DNA from: JAUIAI01 sp041396585
GTDB taxonomy: Bacteria > Pseudomonadota > Gammaproteobacteria > Burkholderiales > Burkholderiaceae_E
Assembly (NCBI GenBank): GCA_041396585.1
Contig: JAWKYG010000001.1
Span: forward strand, 186,001 to 250,000
DNA: 64,000 nt
Reading direction: 5' to 3'
Positions 24,303 through 32,394 of the stretch are shown here, in pieces. The notes under the pieces were generated by a model, which was not told the origin of the DNA, searched no databases, and saw nothing but the letters and a program-made list of their open reading frames with translations. Every line of letters begins with the position of its first letter. Within the stretch, counting starts at the first letter, position 1. Made by a program: the position numbers and the translations under genes.

Positions 24303-26693
24303 TCAGTCGGTCAGCACACCCAGAGCACGCAGCACCCGCTCGGGGGTCATCGGTTGCTGTGAGATCGTGCCACCCAGGGGTCGGAGCGCATCATTGACCG
24401 CATTCATCACGGCCGCGGGCGCGCCACCGGTGCCCGCCTCGCCGGCGCCCTTGGCGCCCAGTGACGAGGTACGCGTGGGTGTCTCGATGTGCGCGATCTC
24501 GATGTCGGGCATCTCGCCGGCCATCGGCACCAGGTAGTCGGCCATCGAGGCATTCAGCAGCTGACCGTCTTCCGAGTACAGGCATTCCTCGTAGAGCGCG
24601 CCGCCCAGACCCTGGACGATGCCGCCGCGGATCTGCTCGTCCACCAGCTTCGGGTTGATCAGCGTGCCGCAGTCTTCGACCATCCAGTGGCCGAGCAGCC
24701 GGATTTCACCGGTGTCGGTGTCGACCTCGACATACGAGGCCATGGCCCCGTTCGAATACACGAACGGCATGTCCTTGACCCGGAAATGGCGGGTGGCGAT
24801 CAGTTCGGGGCGCAGATCGGCGGGCAGTTCATGACCGCGGAAATAGACCAGCTCACCGATCGCACGCAAGGTGATCCGCTTATCGGCGTACTCACCGCTG
24901 CCGTGTACGGTGCCGTCATCGATCACGAGCGCCTCGGCCGGGCAGCCCAGCACCGCGGCGGCGATCTCGAGGATCTGCGCGCGCAGTGCGCGCGTGGCCA
25001 GCAACATGGCTTCGCCGCCGATCCCGGCCCCGCGCGAGGCCCAGGTGCCACCCCCGTAGGGCGCGGTGCGGGTATCGCCGGTGCTCACCCGCACCTGCTC
25101 GAGCGCAATGCCCAGCGTGTCGGCCGCGATCTGCGCCAGCACGGTATCCGTGCCCTGACCCTGTTCGGTCACGCTGCTGCTGATGTGCACCATGCCGTTG
25201 GCGTCCAGCCGCGCGGTGGCGCCGTCCTGAGCCGCGATCGGCGCGCCCCCGACACCGTAAAACAAGGGGCTGGGGTTGGTGATCTCGACCAGGCTGGCCA
25301 GCCCGATGCCGCGATGAATGCCTTGCGCGCGCAGCGCATCGCGCTCGGCACAGAGGCGGTCATAGTCGATCAGTTCGAGCAGTCGTGCCAGGCAGGCGTG
25401 ATGCGATAGATCGGCGAACTTCATGCCGCTGACCGAGGTCACCGGATAGGCGTCATCGGCGATCAGATTGCGCCGGCGGATCTCGGCCGGATCCATGCCG
25501 AGTTGGGCGGCCGCTTCGTCGATCAGGCCTTCCATGACCGCCATCGCGATCGGGTGCCCGACCGCCCGGTACTGGCACATGACATTCTTGTTCTGGAACA
25601 CCACACGCAAACGGGCACGATAGGCGGGAATCGCATACGGGGCGCCGGTGAGATTGATGACCTGGTTGGCCTCGATGGCCGATGAGCGCGGATAGACGCT
25701 GAACGGGCCGATGCCGGTGAGATCGTCGATCTCCAGCGCCTGGATCCGGCCCTGATGGTCTACCGCCAGCCTGGCATCGACGCGATGATCGCGGGCATGG
25801 ATGTCGGAGACGAAACTCTCGAAGCGATCGGCGATGAACTTCACGGGCCGGCGCAACATCATGGCGGCGGCGGCCGTGGCCATCTCATCGCCATAGGTGT
25901 GAATCTTCAGACCGAACGAGCCGCCGACATCCTGCGAGAACACGCGCACACTCGCTTCCGGCAGGCCCAGGTGGCGGGCCAGCACGGTCTGCATCATGTG
26001 CGGCACCTGCCCGGAGTAGTGAAAGCTCAGCTCGCCGGCGGCCGGTTCGAAATCCGCGATGCAGGAGCGCGGCTCCAGGCTCACGCCGGTGTGGCGCGCA
26101 AAGCGGAAACGGCGCTCGATGATCCGGTTGCCGGCATCGCCAAACGCCGCATCGACCGGCCCGTTCTCGATGCGCTTTTCCCAGCAGAGATTGTTGCCCA
26201 GTTCGGGATGAATCACCGGCTCGTCGGGCTCGAGCGCGCGCTCCATGTCGCAGGCCGCGGGCAGGGGGGCGTACTCGATCTCGATCGCCGCGAGCGCGTC
26301 TTCGGCGAGCGCGCGGCTGCGCGCCACCACCATCACCACCGGCTCGCCCTGCCAGCGGCAGACATCGATCGCCAGCGCATGCTGTTCGGGCGAACGCATG
26401 CCGGTCATGTGCGTGAGCACGCCGACCCAGGGCGTGACCACACGGGCGATATCCGCACCGTCATAGACCGCGACCACGCCCGGCATCGAGCGCGCGACGC
26501 TCAGATCGAGCGACACGATGCGCGCATGGGCATGCGGTGAGCGCAAAAACGCCGCGTGCACCATGCGCGGCAACTGCGCATCGTCCACGTACTGGCCGCG
26601 GCCGGCCAGCAGCCGGCGCGCATTCGGTCTCGGCACCGAGCGGCCGATCAGGCCGGCCCGGCCTCGGACCTTCGGGCTGACGGCATCATTCAT
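24303..26693 (-). CDS. molybdenum hydroxylase large subunit (CoxL/XdhB-like)
   Basis: 796-residue molybdopterin-cytosine-dinucleotide subunit of the xanthine dehydrogenase/CO dehydrogenase family. Conserved early segment GRAGLIGRSVPRPNARRLL; near residue 373 the active-site loop reads QYRAVGHP, unlike the CO-dehydrogenase form I loop (AYRCSFR) and a variant of the form II loop (AYRGAGR). The catalytic Glu is present in GAKGAGEAGTGG near the C-terminus. So it hydroxylates an organic substrate rather than CO, by family reasoning. It is the third subunit gene after the FAD and 2Fe-2S subunits. The 81-bp gap upstream is the largest inside this unit. Confidence 0.9.
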   Translation of the reverse strand: MNDAVSPKVRGRAGLIGRSVPRPNARRLLAGRGQYVDDAQLPRMVHAAFLRSPHAHARIVSLDLSVARSMPGVVAVYDGADIARVVTPWVGVLTHMTGMRSPEQHALAIDVCRWQGEPVVMVVARSRALAEDALAAIEIEYAPLPAACDMERALEPDEPVIHPELGNNLCWEKRIENGPVDAAFGDAGNRIIERRFRFARHTGVSLEPRSCIADFEPAAGELSFHYSGQVPHMMQTVLARHLGLPEASVRVFSQDVGGSFGLKIHTYGDEMATAAAAMMLRRPVKFIADRFESFVSDIHARDHRVDARLAVDHQGRIQALEIDDLTGIGPFSVYPRSSAIEANQVINLTGAPYAIPAYRARLRVVFQNKNVMCQYRAVGHPIAMAVMEGLIDEAAAQLGMDPAEIRRRNLIADDAYPVTSVSGMKFADLSHHACLARLLELIDYDRLCAERDALRAQGIHRGIGLASLVEITNPSPLFYGVGGAPIAAQDGATARLDANGMVHISSSVTEQGQGTDTVLAQIAADTLGIALEQVRVSTGDTRTAPYGGGTWASRGAGIGGEAMLLATRALRAQILEIAAAVLGCPAEALVIDDGTVHGSGEYADKRITLRAIGELVYFRGHELPADLRPELIATRHFRVKDMPFVYSNGAMASYVEVDTDTGEIRLLGHWMVEDCGTLINPKLVDEQIRGGIVQGLGGALYEECLYSEDGQLLNASMADYLVPMAGEMPDIEIAHIETPTRTSSLGAKGAGEAGTGGAPAAVMNAVNDALRPLGGTISQQPMTPERVLRALGVLTD

Positions 26694-26774
26694 CGGCGGG
26701 CTCCGTCCGGTTCACGCGGCCGGCGCAGGCGCTGGCGGCCGCTCGGGTTCGGGATGCGGTGGCGCTCGTCATGA

Positions 26775-27266
26775 TCATGATCCGGCGCGCTGCTCGCGGG
26801 CCACTTCCTCGACCGCATCGACGATCGCCTGATAGCCCGTGCAGCGGCAGTAGTTGCCCGACAGATGCTCGCGAATCTCGTCGCGACTGGGATTCGGATT
26901 CGACGCCAGCAGCTCCAGCGCGGTGAGCACCATGCCGGGCGTGCAGAAGCCGCATTGCAGCGCATTGTGGCGATGGAACGCGCCCTGCAAACGGGCCGCC
27001 TCGCCGCTTTCGTCCACGCCCTCGATGGTGTCCACCGCACAGCCGTCGACCTGCGCGGCCAGCATCAGGCAGCCGCGCACGATCTGGCCATCGACACGGA
27101 TCGTGCAGGCGCCGCAGACACCGTGCTCGCAGCCGATATGGGTGCCGGTCAGGCCCTGGTGGATGCGCACGAAATCGACCAGATTGAGGCGGGCATCGAC
27201 CCGGGTGCTGATGCTTTCGCCATTCAGGCGCAGCGTGATCGGGATTTCGGTGGCGGCTTCAATCAC
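26775..27266 (-). CDS. molybdenum hydroxylase 2Fe-2S subunit (CoxS-like)
   Basis: 163-residue electron-transfer subunit with two [2Fe-2S] clusters. The plant-ferredoxin-type cluster is shown by GCEHGVCGACTIRVDG with the fourth Cys in VRGC; the second by QCGFCTPGM and NYCRCTGYQ. The start is a GTG at 27266 that overlaps the TGA of the FAD subunit by 4 bp (GTGA); the longer in-frame extension is Arg-rich and runs back into the neighbouring gene. It transfers electrons from the Mo site to the flavin subunit. Confidence 0.92.
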   Translation of the reverse strand: MIEAATEIPITLRLNGESISTRVDARLNLVDFVRIHQGLTGTHIGCEHGVCGACTIRVDGQIVRGCLMLAAQVDGCAVDTIEGVDESGEAARLQGAFHRHNALQCGFCTPGMVLTALELLASNPNPSRDEIREHLSGNYCRCTGYQAIVDAVEEVAREQRAGS

Positions 27267-28123
27267 GCGGGTACTCCGTGGGCGAGTTCGCGCAGCGCGC
27301 GCCGGATCAGAACGCCGCACAGGTGTCGCTTCATGGTGTCACTGGCATGCTGGTCGCCGAAGATGTCGATGCCGTCGCAGACACACCCGGCGGCCTGGTT
27401 GATCCGGTCGTCGTCGAGTTCGCCGGCGCCTAGCGCCGCCTCGGCCGCTGTCGAGCGCACCGGCCGATCCGAGACGCCGAACAGCACCACCCGCGTACCG
27501 TTTTGCCCGCCAGCGCGCCGGATGATCACGCCGGCATTGGCGAAATCGCCATGACGGCGAGCCTGTTCGGCAAACGCCCAGCCCGCCGGCTCATCGCCCG
27601 CGGCCGGAAACTCGGCTGCGATCAGGAGTTCGTCCGCGACCAGCGCGGTTTCGTACAGGCCCAGAAAGTAATCCGCCACGGCGATCCGGCGCTCACCGTG
27701 CAGCGAGCGCGCGATCAGCGTGGCGTCACTGGCCAGGGCAACCGCCGGCATCTCGGCCGCGGGATCGGCCAGCGCCAGGCTGCCGCCGAAGGTGCCGCGA
27801 TTGCGGATCGCAGGGTGGGCGACATGCGCGATCGCGTGCGCCAGCAGCGGCAGTTCACGGGCCACGAGATCGGAACGGGCAATCTCGACATGGCGGGTGA
27901 GGGCACCGATGCGCACCATGCCGGCATCGAGCGAGATACCGGTCAGCGCCGCAATTCGGTTGATGTCGATCAGTCGTTGCGGGCTGGACAGACGAAAATT
28001 CATCGCGGCGAGCAGGCTCTGGCCACCGGCCAGAACCTTGCTCTCCTGCGTGTCGTCGGCCAGCAGCGCCAGGGCGGCCTCGATCGAGGTCGGGCGCGCA
28101 TAGGCAAAGCCGGGAAGTTTCAT
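27263..28123 (-). CDS. molybdenum hydroxylase FAD subunit (CoxM-like)
   Basis: 286-residue FAD-binding subunit of the xanthine dehydrogenase family. Two FAD pyrophosphate motifs are present: VLAGGQSLLAAMNFRL (about residue 30) and RNRGTFGGSLALADPAAEMP (about residue 110). The gene follows the EthD gene with 8 bp between them and overlaps the 2Fe-2S subunit by 4 bp, so the order is medium, small, large as in cox and ndh-type hydroxylase operons. No CoxD/E/F maturation genes adjoin it; a CbbQ/CbbO-type ATPase pair is present but 30 kb away. Confidence 0.92.
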   Translation of the reverse strand: MKLPGFAYARPTSIEAALALLADDTQESKVLAGGQSLLAAMNFRLSSPQRLIDINRIAALTGISLDAGMVRIGALTRHVEIARSDLVARELPLLAHAIAHVAHPAIRNRGTFGGSLALADPAAEMPAVALASDATLIARSLHGERRIAVADYFLGLYETALVADELLIAAEFPAAGDEPAGWAFAEQARRHGDFANAGVIIRRAGGQNGTRVVLFGVSDRPVRSTAAEAALGAGELDDDRINQAAGCVCDGIDIFGDQHASDTMKRHLCGVLIRRALRELAHGVPA

Positions 28124-28131
28124 CGGGCGGA

Positions 28132-28458
28132 TCAGTTACCCGGATGACCGACGACCACCTCGCTGATCTGGATCGTGGGGGGCAGATCCGTGTAATTGGG
28201 AATGTCGGCCATGATCTCGGCGCCGTGCTTGCCCATGCCGGCCTGAAAGCCTGCGATGTCATGGCAGAAGATGTGGCACATCGCCACATAGGTGGCGGCC
28301 TGACCGGGCGCACCGCCACCCAGGCCCTTGTCCACCGTGTAGTAGGCACAGGCATCGCCAAGGCGCTCTTTCACCAACGGCATGTGCTTGTCGCGATAGT
28401 AGTCGTGATCGAACCGGGCGCCCGGGGTGTTCGGGTACATGACGCTGACTTTGATCAT
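28132..28458 (-). CDS. EthD family protein
   Basis: 108-residue dimeric ferredoxin-like alpha/beta-barrel protein. The N-terminal pattern VSVMYPNTPGARFDHDYYRDKHMPLV with the His-Met-Pro core is the EthD hallmark. EthD was named from the ethyl-tert-butyl-ether degradation locus; several relatives are small ring-processing enzymes or dehydratases. Position between the cyclase-family hydrolase and the Mo hydroxylase subunits suggests it works on the same substrate, but no reaction can be assigned. Confidence 0.85.
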   Translation of the reverse strand: MIKVSVMYPNTPGARFDHDYYRDKHMPLVKERLGDACAYYTVDKGLGGGAPGQAATYVAMCHIFCHDIAGFQAGMGKHGAEIMADIPNYTDLPPTIQISEVVVGHPGN

Positions 28459-28518
28459 CTGAGGTCTCCTTGGATGGATGTGTCGTTCTGGCGGCAGGCT
28501 TCGTGAGCGGCGGCCCGC

Positions 28519-29325
28519 TCAACGGGATGCGTTCAGCCGCTCGTCGAATATTGCCACCGCCCGGGTCCAGCCGGCGGAGGCGCCCCGGATCTTATGGGGA
28601 AAGCAGCTGATATAGAAGCCGTCGGCCGGCAGGGATTCCAGATTGTGCAGCTTCTCCAGATGGCAGTAGCCGATGTCGCGACCGGCCTTGTGGCCCTCCC
28701 AGATCAGCGCCGCGTTGCCGGTGGCCGCGTACTTCTGCGCCGTGTGCACGAACGGTGCATCCCAGCTCCAGGCGTCGGTGCCGGTCAGCCGCACGCCGCG
28801 CTCGAGCAGGTACATGGTGGCATCGTAGCCCATGCCGCAACCGGCGCTGACGAAATCGTCGTGCCCGTAGCGGCTGCCGGCACGGGTGTTGACCACCACG
28901 ATCTCCAAGGGCGCGAGTTCATGGCCGATCCGCTTCAGTTCGGCACGGACGTCGTCGGCGCTCACCACGTAGCCGTCGTCGAAGTGACGAAAGTCGAGCT
29001 TGACCCCCGGTTGAAAGCACCACTCCAGCGGCACCTCGTCGATGGTGATCGCCCGCTCTTTTTCGCCCAGCGCCTTGTTCATCGTGCTGTGGAAGTGGTA
29101 GGGCGCATCGAGGTGGGTGCCGTTGTGCGTGCTCAGGGCGATCTTCTCCACGGCCCAGCCTTCGCCGTCGGGCAGGTCTTCACGTTTCAGGCCCGGGAAG
29201 AAGGGCTCGATCTGGCCCACCGTCTGCTCGTGATTGAAGTATTCGATCTTCGGTGCGAACGCCGGCGGGTCGCTGATGACATCGTTTTCCAGAAAGATGG
29301 AAAGATCTACGAAGCGCCTGTTCAT
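28519..29325 (-). CDS. cyclase family metal-dependent hydrolase (kynurenine formamidase/isatin hydrolase-like)
   Basis: 268-residue member of the cyclase family (PF04199-type). Its metal-binding signature HNGTHLDAPYHFH (about residue 67) corresponds to the HxGTHxDxPxH motif that binds Mn or Zn in kynurenine formamidases, isatin hydrolases and polyketide cyclases. A later Asp-Ala-Trp-Ser-Trp-Asp segment fits the substrate pocket region. It is the first gene of the leftward operon, diverging from the extradiol dioxygenase gene. Most characterised relatives open a lactam or amide ring, which agrees with an N-heterocycle pathway. ATG 29325 has a GGAGT-like site upstream. Confidence 0.86.
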   Translation of the reverse strand: MNRRFVDLSIFLENDVISDPPAFAPKIEYFNHEQTVGQIEPFFPGLKREDLPDGEGWAVEKIALSTHNGTHLDAPYHFHSTMNKALGEKERAITIDEVPLEWCFQPGVKLDFRHFDDGYVVSADDVRAELKRIGHELAPLEIVVVNTRAGSRYGHDDFVSAGCGMGYDATMYLLERGVRLTGTDAWSWDAPFVHTAQKYAATGNAALIWEGHKAGRDIGYCHLEKLHNLESLPADGFYISCFPHKIRGASAGWTRAVAIFDERLNASR

Positions 29326-29383
29326 GGTGGACTCCGATGGTGACGGGAGAGTGGCTGCTGTGATGGTCCCGGCCAGGGCCGGG

Positions 29384-29429
29384 CGGCGCCCGCAAGCGGG
29401 GATTCACCGGCGCCCGCAAGCGGGGATTC
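29384..29429. repeat. two 22-bp direct repeats in the divergent promoter region
   Basis: CGGCGCCCGCAAGCGGGGAT plus TC occurs at 29384-29405 and again at 29408-29429, separated by two bases. Both copies also contain the small inverted repeat CCCGC..GCGGG. They lie in the 232-bp region between the starts of the two divergent catabolic operons, a place where a shared regulator would bind. The remaining sequence of this gap shows no clear -35/-10 pair. Confidence 0.85.
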
Positions 29430-29557
29430 CCGATGCTACGGTATCGGCGAGTCCCGGTGAAGCCCGCGGCCAACGCGCTCGCGCGGCCATGTATCATCAG
29501 CGGACACAAAAGCCGCATGGTCGGTTGCGTAGCGCGCGCCGGCCCAGGAGACATCTC

Positions 29558-30519
29558 GTGAGCGAAACGCGTCGGGCCGGTGCCACGGCCATTCATTCGA
29601 TCGATCACTTCGCGCTCAGTGTGCCCACGCTCGACGAGGCGGAGCGCTTCTATACCGCCTTCGGCCTGGATGTGCGCCGGCACGATGGCCGGCTCGATCT
29701 CTATACGGTCGGCAATCCGCACTGCTGGGGGCGAATCATTGCATCGGGCAAGCCCAAGCGGCTCGAATACCTGAGCTTTGGCGCCTACGCCGAAGATCTC
29801 GATGCCCTGCGCGAGCGGGCCGCCGCGGCCGGCTTCGCCGAACGTGCGCCGCACCCGCTCGGTGACACGGATGGCCTCTGGCTGACCGACCCCGAAGGCA
29901 TGGCGGTGCAGGTGCGGGTGGCGGGCAAGGTCTCGCCGGCCGAGCGTTCGCCGATGCTCGATTCGGTCCGCCATGAGAACGCGGTGGGTGCCGCGATCGC
30001 GCCGATGCGCAGCGCCTCGCCGACCGTGCATCCGCGCCGACTATCCCATGTGTTGCTGTTTACCACCGATGTGCCTGCGGCGATGGGCTTTTACTGCGAT
30101 GTCCTCAGGCTGCGCCTGTCCGATCGCTCGGGCGATCTGAGTGCCAGCTTCACCCACGGCGCGCATGCCAGCGATCTCACCTGCTGGCTTTCGTGAAGTC
30201 AGAAGGGCGGGGCCTGCATCACACGAGCTGGACGGTGGAGCGCATCGATGAATGCGGGATGGGCATGGAACAGATGCTTGCGGCCGGCTTCAAGGAGGGC
30301 TGGGGGGTGGGCCGCCATGTGATCGGCTCGAACTACTTCTATTACACGCGAGATCCGTGGGGGAGCTTCTGCGAATTCTCCTGCGACATCGATTTCATCG
30401 ACGAGAAGACCGAGTGGCCGAGCGGCGACTACCACCCCGAGGACTCTTTCTATCTCTGGGGCCCCGCGGTGCCCGAGTATTTCGTCGCCAACCTCGAGGC
30501 AGACAACGCGTCCGCCTGA
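29558..30519 (+). pseudogene. extradiol-type VOC dioxygenase, one-base frameshift
   Basis: Two-module VOC protein related to 2,3-dihydroxybiphenyl/catechol 2,3-dioxygenases. It starts at GTG 29558 with AGGAG at 29546-29550. The first frame covers the N-terminal module and half of the C-terminal one, then runs into TGA at 30194-30196. The next frame continues perfectly as HLLAFVKSEGRGLHHTSW to 30519. Inserting one base between 30176 and 30177 would restore the family's Asp-His-His and an intact protein of about 320 residues. Iron ligands are split: His in RRLSHVLLF before the break, His in GLHHTSW and Glu in WGSFCEFSCD after it. First gene of the rightward operon. Confidence 0.85.
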
Positions 30520-30538
30520 TCATCCCGGCATCGATATC

Positions 30539-31420
30539 ATGAGTAATCTGCTGAGTTCCCGCGCGCCCTACCAGGCGTTCGTCGATCGGCCACGCCTGCA
30601 CGGGCCCGAACGGGTGCTGGTGTGGTTCATCGTCAATGTCGAGCACTGGACCATGGCCCGCACCATGCCGCGATCGGTGCTGGTGCCGCCGATGGGCCAG
30701 GCGCTGATGCCCGACGTTCCCAACTGGAGCTGGCATGAGTACGGGATGCGCTCGGGATTCTGGCGGCTCTATGAGGCGCTCGGTTCCCGCGGCATCGTGC
30801 CGACCCTGGCGGTCAACGGGGTCGTCTGCGAGAGCTATCCGCGGGTGGCCGGGGCCGCGCGCGAGGCCGGTTGGGAGTTCATGGGGCACGGCTGGGAGCA
30901 GCTGCCGATGCACAAGGTCGAGGATCAGGCGGTAGCGATCACACGAACGGTCCAGACCCTGGCGGATTTCACGGGCCAGCCGGTGCGCGGCTGGGAGGGG
31001 CCCGGCCTGACCGAGACCGACGAAACCCTTGATTCCCTGTCGGCGGCCGGCATCGACTACGTGGCCGACTGGGTGCTCGATGATCAGCCCACGTGGCTGA
31101 ATGCGGCACCGCGCCCGGTGCTGGCGATGCCCTACACGGTGGAGATCAACGACATCCCGGTGCACCTCATCCAGAATCATCCGAGCGACGAGCTCTGCAG
31201 GCGCGGTATCGCCCAGCTCGAGCGGCTCTGGCAGGAAGGCGCCGCCAACCCCCGGGTGATGGCGGTCAGCGTGCACCCGTATATCACCGGGGTGCCGCAT
31301 CGCATCGGCGCCTTCGAAACCTTGCTCGACGCTATCGTGGCCAAGCCCGAGGTCGGCATCCGCACCGGCGCGCAGATCTGCGACTGGTATCGCGACCAGG
31401 TCCCGGCGCCAGCGCCGTGA
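30539..31420 (+). CDS. polysaccharide deacetylase family protein (PuuE/allantoinase-like)
   Basis: 293-residue NodB-fold carbohydrate-esterase-4-like hydrolase without signal peptide, so cytoplasmic. It matches the PuuE-type subgroup, which acts on small amides such as allantoin, rather than on chitin or peptidoglycan: landmark regions are the strand VLVWFIVNVEHW (in place of the usual Asp-Asp), EYGMRSGFWRLYEALG, GHGWEQ (metal His) and VSVHPYITGVPHR (second His). The altered first motif means the metal site may be atypical. It sits 19 bp behind the dioxygenase. Likely cleaves a C-N bond in a pathway intermediate; this is inference. Confidence 0.82.
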   Translation: MSNLLSSRAPYQAFVDRPRLHGPERVLVWFIVNVEHWTMARTMPRSVLVPPMGQALMPDVPNWSWHEYGMRSGFWRLYEALGSRGIVPTLAVNGVVCESYPRVAGAAREAGWEFMGHGWEQLPMHKVEDQAVAITRTVQTLADFTGQPVRGWEGPGLTETDETLDSLSAAGIDYVADWVLDDQPTWLNAAPRPVLAMPYTVEINDIPVHLIQNHPSDELCRRGIAQLERLWQEGAANPRVMAVSVHPYITGVPHRIGAFETLLDAIVAKPEVGIRTGAQICDWYRDQVPAPAP

Positions 31421-31427
31421 GCTGCCC

Positions 31428-32348
31428 ATGACGAGCAGTCGTTCCGCTTCTGTGCGCGCTCGGCGTGAGCGACCCGCGGTGGGGGTTATCGGCCTGGGCA
31501 TCATGGGGTCGTCGATCGCGGCGAATCTGCAACAGGCGGGTTTCGAGGTGATCGGTTGCGATCCCGTGCCCGCGGTCCGCCGGCGCATGCGCGGCCGCAT
31601 CGCGGCGGTGACCACCGATGTCGGCGAAGTGCTGGCGGGTGCCCGCCGGATCATCACCTCACTGCCAAGCGTGGCCGCGCTCGAACAGGTGGTGCAGGCC
31701 TTGGCTGACGCACGCACCGGGCGCGCGCGCGTGCTGGTTGCCGAGACCAGCACCTTGCCTGTGGCGGCCAAGCAGCTCGCCCGTGACCACCTCGCCGAGG
31801 CCGCAATCGACCTGCTCGATGCCCCCCTGTCCGGCACCGGTGCCCAGGCCAGGACCCGCGATCTGAGCGTCTATGCCAGCGGCGAACGCGCCGCGGTTCG
31901 CACGATGCGCCCGGTGTTCGCCGGCTTTGCCCGCCAGTGTCACGAGGTCGGTGAATTCGGTGCCGGCATGCGTATGAAGCTGGTGGCCAATCTGCTGGTG
32001 GCGATTCACAACGTGGCCGCGGCCGAGGCGCTGTTGTTCGCCGAGCGGCTCGGGCTCGATCCGAGGCAGGCGCTGGCCGTGGTGGCCGATGGCGCGGGCG
32101 GCTCGCGCATGTTGCAGGTCAGGGGGCCGGCGATGGTCGGTCGCAGCTGGCACGAGGCCACGATGAAGGTCGAGGTCTGGCGCAAGGACATGCGTCTGAT
32201 TCACGAGGCGCTCGAGGCGGCCAATGTACCGGCGCCGCTGTTCGCGGCCTGCCAGCCGATCTACGCTGCCGCGCTTGCCCAGGGGCATGCCCTGGATGAC
32301 ACGGCAGCCGTCTATGCGGTGCTGGAGCGTATGGCGCAAGCATCATGA
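31428..32348 (+). CDS. NAD(P)-dependent beta-hydroxyacid dehydrogenase (3-hydroxyisobutyrate dehydrogenase-like)
   Basis: 306-residue enzyme of the beta-hydroxyacid dehydrogenase family. Rossmann motif VIGLGIMGSSIAANLQQAG is at about residue 20; the substrate loop LLDAPLSGTGAQA (about residue 125) corresponds to the family's DAPVSGG signature, and the catalytic Lys is in MRMKLVANLLVA. Family members oxidise 3-hydroxy acids or reduce tartronate semialdehyde. It starts 7 bp after the deacetylase stop, in the middle of the rightward operon, where it may process the product of ring opening. Confidence 0.88.
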   Translation: MTSSRSASVRARRERPAVGVIGLGIMGSSIAANLQQAGFEVIGCDPVPAVRRRMRGRIAAVTTDVGEVLAGARRIITSLPSVAALEQVVQALADARTGRARVLVAETSTLPVAAKQLARDHLAEAAIDLLDAPLSGTGAQARTRDLSVYASGERAAVRTMRPVFAGFARQCHEVGEFGAGMRMKLVANLLVAIHNVAAAEALLFAERLGLDPRQALAVVADGAGGSRMLQVRGPAMVGRSWHEATMKVEVWRKDMRLIHEALEAANVPAPLFAACQPIYAAALAQGHALDDTAAVYAVLERMAQAS

Positions 32349-32394
32349 GTTGTCGGTTCGCTCAGGATGATTTCAACGTATGTCGGAGCCTTCG

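Noticed and set aside
30193..30519. Separate small VOC gene starting at GTG 30193
   Set aside because: Its sequence is the direct continuation of the preceding frame and holds two of three iron ligands; it is the second half of one frameshifted gene.
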